Positions 5,991-8,599 of a DNA stretch of 8,599 bases are shown piece after piece. Numbering within the stretch: position 1 is the first letter of the stretch; each line of letters opens with the position of its first letter. Origin of the DNA: an uncultured Bacilli bacterium (GTDB lineage Bacteria; Bacillota_I; Bacilli_A; RF39; UBA660); the NCBI GenBank assembly GCA_947589725.1, contig CANQCQ010000036.1:1-8599 (forward strand), written 5' to 3'. Under the pieces are notes generated by a model. The model was not told where the DNA came from and did not search any database. It saw only the letters and a program-made list of their open reading frames with translations. Both the position numbers and the translations under genes were made by a program.

Positions 5991-6567
5991 ATTTATCTAT
6001 CCCTAAAGCACTATTAAATATTAGATCAACTTCTTTAGTATCTAACTCTGCTTTGTCCCATTCAGCTCCATATTGTGACAAATATTCTAATAAAAGACCT
6101 ATTTTCAACCATTCTCCATCACATATCAAACTAAGTAAACCAGCTATTTTATTAACCATATATTTATTAAGAATTTTCATATCACTTTGAGATAATTGAT
6201 TATTAGCATGCATATCTTCTACTGGACCATTTCTAAAAAAATAATGTGTCAAAGCTTTAGATATCCAATCTATGTTTTCTTTTTTCATTAATTTTTCATA
6301 AGTATCTTTATTTAATTTATCAAATAGATCTTTATTTTTTGATACAAAATTTTTATATATATAATCGATAGAGTTTACTTTTATATCCCACTTTCTTCTT
6401 TTATATAATACTTTACTTGAATCAACATCATATAAGTAAGCTATTAATTTATTAGGAATTTGTTCATCAATAAATAAACTTGCTAATTGTTCTTTACTAA
6501 TATCATCAAAATTTAACTTCTGTCCTTGTTTTTTTAATTCCAATAATTCTTTATATTTATAAACCAT
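5989..6567 (-). CDS. Hypothetical protein with helix-turn-helix-like N-terminus
   Basis: 192 residues, acidic and basic residues mixed, no TM segment or signal peptide, so probably cytosolic. I do not recognise the family. Residues about 23-62 (ISKEQLASLFIDEQIPNKLI onward to WDIK) have the spacing of a helix-turn-helix in which a small domain decides a DNA or partner contact. The C-terminal part contains a distinctive stretch around 109-145 (YFFRNGPVEDMHANNQLSQ, then MKILNKYMVNKIAGLL) and four tryptophans (W60, W101, W153, W170), which look conserved in style and argue for a real folded domain. GGAG lies 9 nt before the ATG. The gene has a good promoter and its own terminator, so it is monocistronic. 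A transcription regulator or mobile-element accessory protein are guesses only. Confidence 0.8.
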   Translation of the reverse strand: MVYKYKELLELKKQGQKLNFDDISKEQLASLFIDEQIPNKLIAYLYDVDSSKVLYKRRKWDIKVNSIDYIYKNFVSKNKDLFDKLNKDTYEKLMKKENIDWISKALTHYFFRNGPVEDMHANNQLSQSDMKILNKYMVNKIAGLLSLICDGEWLKIGLLLEYLSQYGAEWDKAELDTKEVDLIFNSALGIDK

Positions 6568-6600
6568 ACTAATCTACTCCATAAGTTTTAATTTAAAGCT

Positions 6601-6629
6601 ATCTTAACATATTATTTATAGATTCTCAA
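6601..6629 (-). promoter_or_regulatory. Promoter of the HTH-like hypothetical gene
   Basis: On the minus strand, TTGAGA (-35, 5 of 6) is separated by 17 nt from TAAGAT (-10), which carries an upstream TG to make TGTTAAGAT. A start near 6594 gives a leader of about 27 nt. It is the best-formed two-box promoter in the window. Confidence 0.65.
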
Positions 6630-6641
6630 ATCATTTTTTAT

Positions 6642-6671
6642 TTGCACTAAAAACAAAACCAATAGTATAAT
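6642..6671 (+). promoter_or_regulatory. Promoter of the surface-protein gene
   Basis: TTGCAC at 6642-6647 and TATAAT at 6666-6671 with an 18-nt spacer. The -10 is perfect and the -35 is weak. A start near 6678 leaves about 30 nt to the ATG at 6709, including AAGGAAG at 6691-6697. Confidence 0.5.
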
Positions 6672-6708
6672 AAGGTAGTATAGTAATAAAAAGGAAGTAA
6701 TGCAGTAA

Positions 6709-7830
6709 ATGAAGAAATTTAAAAGACGTAATATTATGATAGGAATTATTATAGTAGCTGTAATTCTTACGATAACAATAGGAATAGTGTTTTCTAATAA
6801 AAGTAACAACAAAGTAAGTATGAATGTTAAAGTTAAAGAAAAAACTTTTAATTATACAGCTTATATAAAAATTAATCCTTTAATCAAAATATCATTCACA
6901 AGAACTTGTACATATAATGGTAAGAAAAAGAATTGTACTAATCCAATTGTTAAGGAATATGAACTTATAAATGACGATGCAAAGTTTATTTATAAAGATA
7001 TAAATTTATTAGCTTCTACTAAGAAATTAAATGAAGTTTTACTTATGATATGTAAAATAGCTAAAGATAAAAATATACTATTTACATCAGTAGATATTTA
7101 TAGTAACTGGTCTGATATGGAAAATTATATAAGTAAGAATAAGGATAAGGATATTACATGGTCCTATAATTTTAATTTTGTTAATGAATTTGAAAAAGAA
7201 GATATTAATAATTTAAATACAAATATAACTTATACAGTAAAGTTTGATACTGAAGGACCTCAAACTATAGAAGATCAATTGGTAAAATTAGGAAATAAAG
7301 TTCAAAAACCTAAGAATCCAACAAAAGATGGCTATACATTTGTAGAATGGCAATTAGATGGTAAAGCATTTAACTTTGATACTTTGATTAATAGTGACAT
7401 TATATTGAAAGTTAAATGGGAAGAAGTAAAGTCGCTAATAAATAATAGTATTAATACAACAGAATTTTCAAAGCCTGAAGATCATAATAATTCAATTATT
7501 AACTTAAATGATAATGTTATATATACTTTAAGTACAACATCATATAAATGTAAAAGCAATGTAAATGATTGTATATCTCAAACAATTATAGATAATATAA
7601 ATAATTCACTAGGATACAACGATTGTGGAAGTGACTATAATATTTTATGTTTTGAATCTATAACTTTATGGGATAAATATAACAATGCTAAATACTATGG
7701 TAATAAAATAGATTTTGAAAAAAACTTATTAGAAGCTGGTGCTAGATTAAATGGTTTTGATTCAAAAGACAATTTAGTATTAGACGAAGATACATGTAAT
7801 AAATTTAAATTAAGTTGTAATAGATGGTAA
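6709..7830 (+). CDS. Membrane-anchored surface protein with one Listeria-Bacteroides (Flg_new/InlB B-type) repeat and paired cysteines
   Basis: 373 residues. A basic N-terminus (MKKFKRR) and one hydrophobic helix at about 9-29 indicate a signal anchor with the rest outside the cell. There is no lipobox cysteine after the helix. Residues about 174-238 match the Listeria-Bacteroides repeat: VKFDTEGPQ, a V-x-x-G-x-x-V-x-x-P strand, the hallmark NPTKDGYTFVEW and a closing ILKVKW. Such beta-grasp repeats are common in Gram-positive surface proteins. Outside it are four close cysteine pairs, C67/C76, C281/C288, C306/C314 and C363/C370, plus C115, suggesting disulfide-stabilised loops. The flanking regions match no family I know. 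The C-terminus lacks LPxTG. The ribosome-binding site AAGGAAG is 11 nt from the ATG, slightly long. A terminator lies 60 nt after the stop. Function probably adhesion or envelope-related, but that is inference. Confidence 0.85.
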   Translation: MKKFKRRNIMIGIIIVAVILTITIGIVFSNKSNNKVSMNVKVKEKTFNYTAYIKINPLIKISFTRTCTYNGKKKNCTNPIVKEYELINDDAKFIYKDINLLASTKKLNEVLLMICKIAKDKNILFTSVDIYSNWSDMENYISKNKDKDITWSYNFNFVNEFEKEDINNLNTNITYTVKFDTEGPQTIEDQLVKLGNKVQKPKNPTKDGYTFVEWQLDGKAFNFDTLINSDIILKVKWEEVKSLINNSINTTEFSKPEDHNNSIINLNDNVIYTLSTTSYKCKSNVNDCISQTIIDNINNSLGYNDCGSDYNILCFESITLWDKYNNAKYYGNKIDFEKNLLEAGARLNGFDSKDNLVLDEDTCNKFKLSCNRW

Positions 7831-7890
7831 AGTTTATTTGTTGATTAATTCACTTCAGCAATAAATTTACCTTTTTTAATGCCATAAAGT

Positions 7891-7923
7891 AAAAAGTGAT
7901 AATAAAAATATCATCACTTTTTT
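7891..7923 (+). terminator. Intrinsic terminator after the surface-protein gene
   Basis: AAAAAGTGAT (7891-7900) pairs with ATCACTTTTT (7913-7922) around a 12-nt loop, ending in a T run. The matching A run on the 5' side means the hairpin could also act on the minus strand. Confidence 0.75.
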
Positions 7924-8210
7924 ATCATCTAATTATCTCTAATAGTATTATAAAATAATTTTTTATTTTTAATTACATTATATTTAATAAATGATTGCCA
8001 CGTAAAAAACATCTTTCATACTTCATTAATCTTAAAAATAAACAAAAACGAGAGCTTTCACTTTCTTCAGAGGGGAAAAATTTAAATATCAATTCGTAAC
8101 AATTTAATAATGTATCAAAGCTTTATAAATTAGGTCTTTTTATTTTCTGAAAATTTATTAAAATGACTTTATTTTTAACATTTAGATAAATTGACTTGTA
8201 ATTTGTTTAA
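7924..8210. other. Intergenic stretch without a supported gene
   Basis: Mostly AT-rich sequence with no recognisable RNA gene. The part at about 8030-8090 is less AT-rich and more complex than the rest. It lies in an open minus-strand frame (7973-8122, 49 sense codons, no good start codon or ribosome-binding site) with an unusual Ser/Glu/Arg/Cys-rich composition (PSEESESSRFCLF). This could be a gene remnant or an uncharacterised RNA, but I cannot assign it. No terminator was seen for the downstream end of the membrane-protein gene at 8211. Confidence 0.5.
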
Positions 8211-8534
8211 TTACTTATTAGTTAATTTATAAATAATTGTTCCCATTACTAAACCAAGCGAAGAATCAATAAAATACCAAACTATATAAATTAAAGTTGT
8301 TTCATTATAGTAAATAAAAATTGATGGTATAAATGATATTGAAACAACTAAAGGATAAAAATATTTTACTTTTTCTTTAGATATACTAGATATTATTATA
8401 GAAAGAATAAATGTTCCAACTATAAGCAATAATACTAAACCAATTATATCTGTCAGTCCTATAAATAAAGGAACAATATAAAACAAAAATAATTGTATTG
8501 TTAATATTAATATTTCTTTCCAAAATTTTTTCAT
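8211..8534 (-). CDS. Small four-helix membrane protein of unknown function
   Basis: 107 residues with a basic N-terminus (MKKFWKE) and four hydrophobic segments at about 7-27, 29-52, 58-76 and 80-102. Short polar or charged turns lie between the second and third (SKEKVKY) and the third and fourth (YNETT) helices. No family motif is recognised. GGAGG ends 4 nt before the ATG, supporting a translated gene and this start. It stands alone at the right end of the window, with no visible partner and no clear terminator downstream. Confidence 0.75.
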   Translation of the reverse strand: MKKFWKEILILTIQLFLFYIVPLFIGLTDIIGLVLLLIVGTFILSIIISSISKEKVKYFYPLVVSISFIPSIFIYYNETTLIYIVWYFIDSSLGLVMGTIIYKLTNK

Positions 8535-8571
8535 AATTCCTCCATTTCTACAAATTGTTATTTATTTCACT

Positions 8572-8577
8572 AATATA
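8572..8577 (-). promoter_or_regulatory. Possible -10 box for the small membrane-protein gene
   Basis: Minus strand TATATT (5 of 6 to TATAAT). The expected -35 position falls at the window edge in a run of T, so the promoter cannot be confirmed. Confidence 0.3.
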
Positions 8578-8599
8578 ATAACATTTTAACATTAAAAAA

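Noticed and set aside
6612..6812. Minus-strand frame of 66 codons opposite the start of the surface-protein gene
   Set aside because: It overlaps the promoter and TM-coding part of the plus-strand gene; its hydrophobic Leu/Ile-rich product is what an antisense reading of AT-rich membrane code gives. No ribosome-binding site.
1..8599. CRISPR array, tRNA or rRNA gene, insertion sequence
   Set aside because: No regularly spaced repeats, cloverleaf-like segments, conserved rRNA blocks, transposase motifs or paired terminal repeats were found by eye.

Overview
The window is very AT-rich bacterial DNA with compact genes, strong GGAGG/GGTG-type ribosome-binding sites and several clear intrinsic terminators. 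Tryptophan is encoded by TGG at about two dozen positions in the intact genes, so the standard code, not the UGA=Trp mycoplasma code, is in use. Together with a type I methionine aminopeptidase and a peptidoglycan-cleaving lytic transglycosylase, this suggests a low-GC walled Bacillota, perhaps an uncultured gut Bacilli or Mycoplasmatota-relative (RF39-like). That placement is inference.

Layout from left to right. (1) Minus strand: map (methionine aminopeptidase), open at the left edge, then a membrane-anchored NERD-domain protein with a topoisomerase-type zinc finger. The E-x-K of its nuclease motif is substituted. (2) Minus strand: a two-gene operon of paralogous calcineurin-like phosphoesterases. 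The promoter-distal protein keeps nearly all metal-binding motifs. The promoter-proximal paralogue has lost essentially all of them and looks like a pseudo-phosphoesterase. The genes are 1 nt apart. The leader holds an 11-codon open frame whose stop lies inside the 5' arm of a strong intrinsic terminator just ahead of the first gene, which looks like transcription attenuation. (3) Divergent, plus strand: a membrane-anchored SLT-type lytic transglycosylase with its own terminator. (4) Minus strand: a membrane acyltransferase (acyltransferase 3 family, fucose 4-O-acetylase-like) that is full length in one frame but carries an internal TGA and has ATT where ATG is expected. (5) Minus strand: an unrecognised 192-residue protein with a helix-turn-helix-like N-terminus, well-formed promoter and terminator. 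(6) Divergent, plus strand: a surface protein with one TM anchor, one Listeria-Bacteroides (Flg_new/InlB B-type) repeat and four close cysteine pairs, followed by a terminator. (7) A gene-poor stretch of about 380 nt, then a small four-helix membrane protein on the minus strand.

The genes do not form one obvious pathway. The most system-like unit is the active/inactive phosphoesterase pair with its attenuator-like leader, divergent from the transglycosylase. Several envelope genes (transglycosylase, broken acyltransferase, cysteine-paired surface protein, small membrane protein) suggest an accessory cell-surface region. No tRNA, rRNA, CRISPR array, transposase or integrase was recognised.
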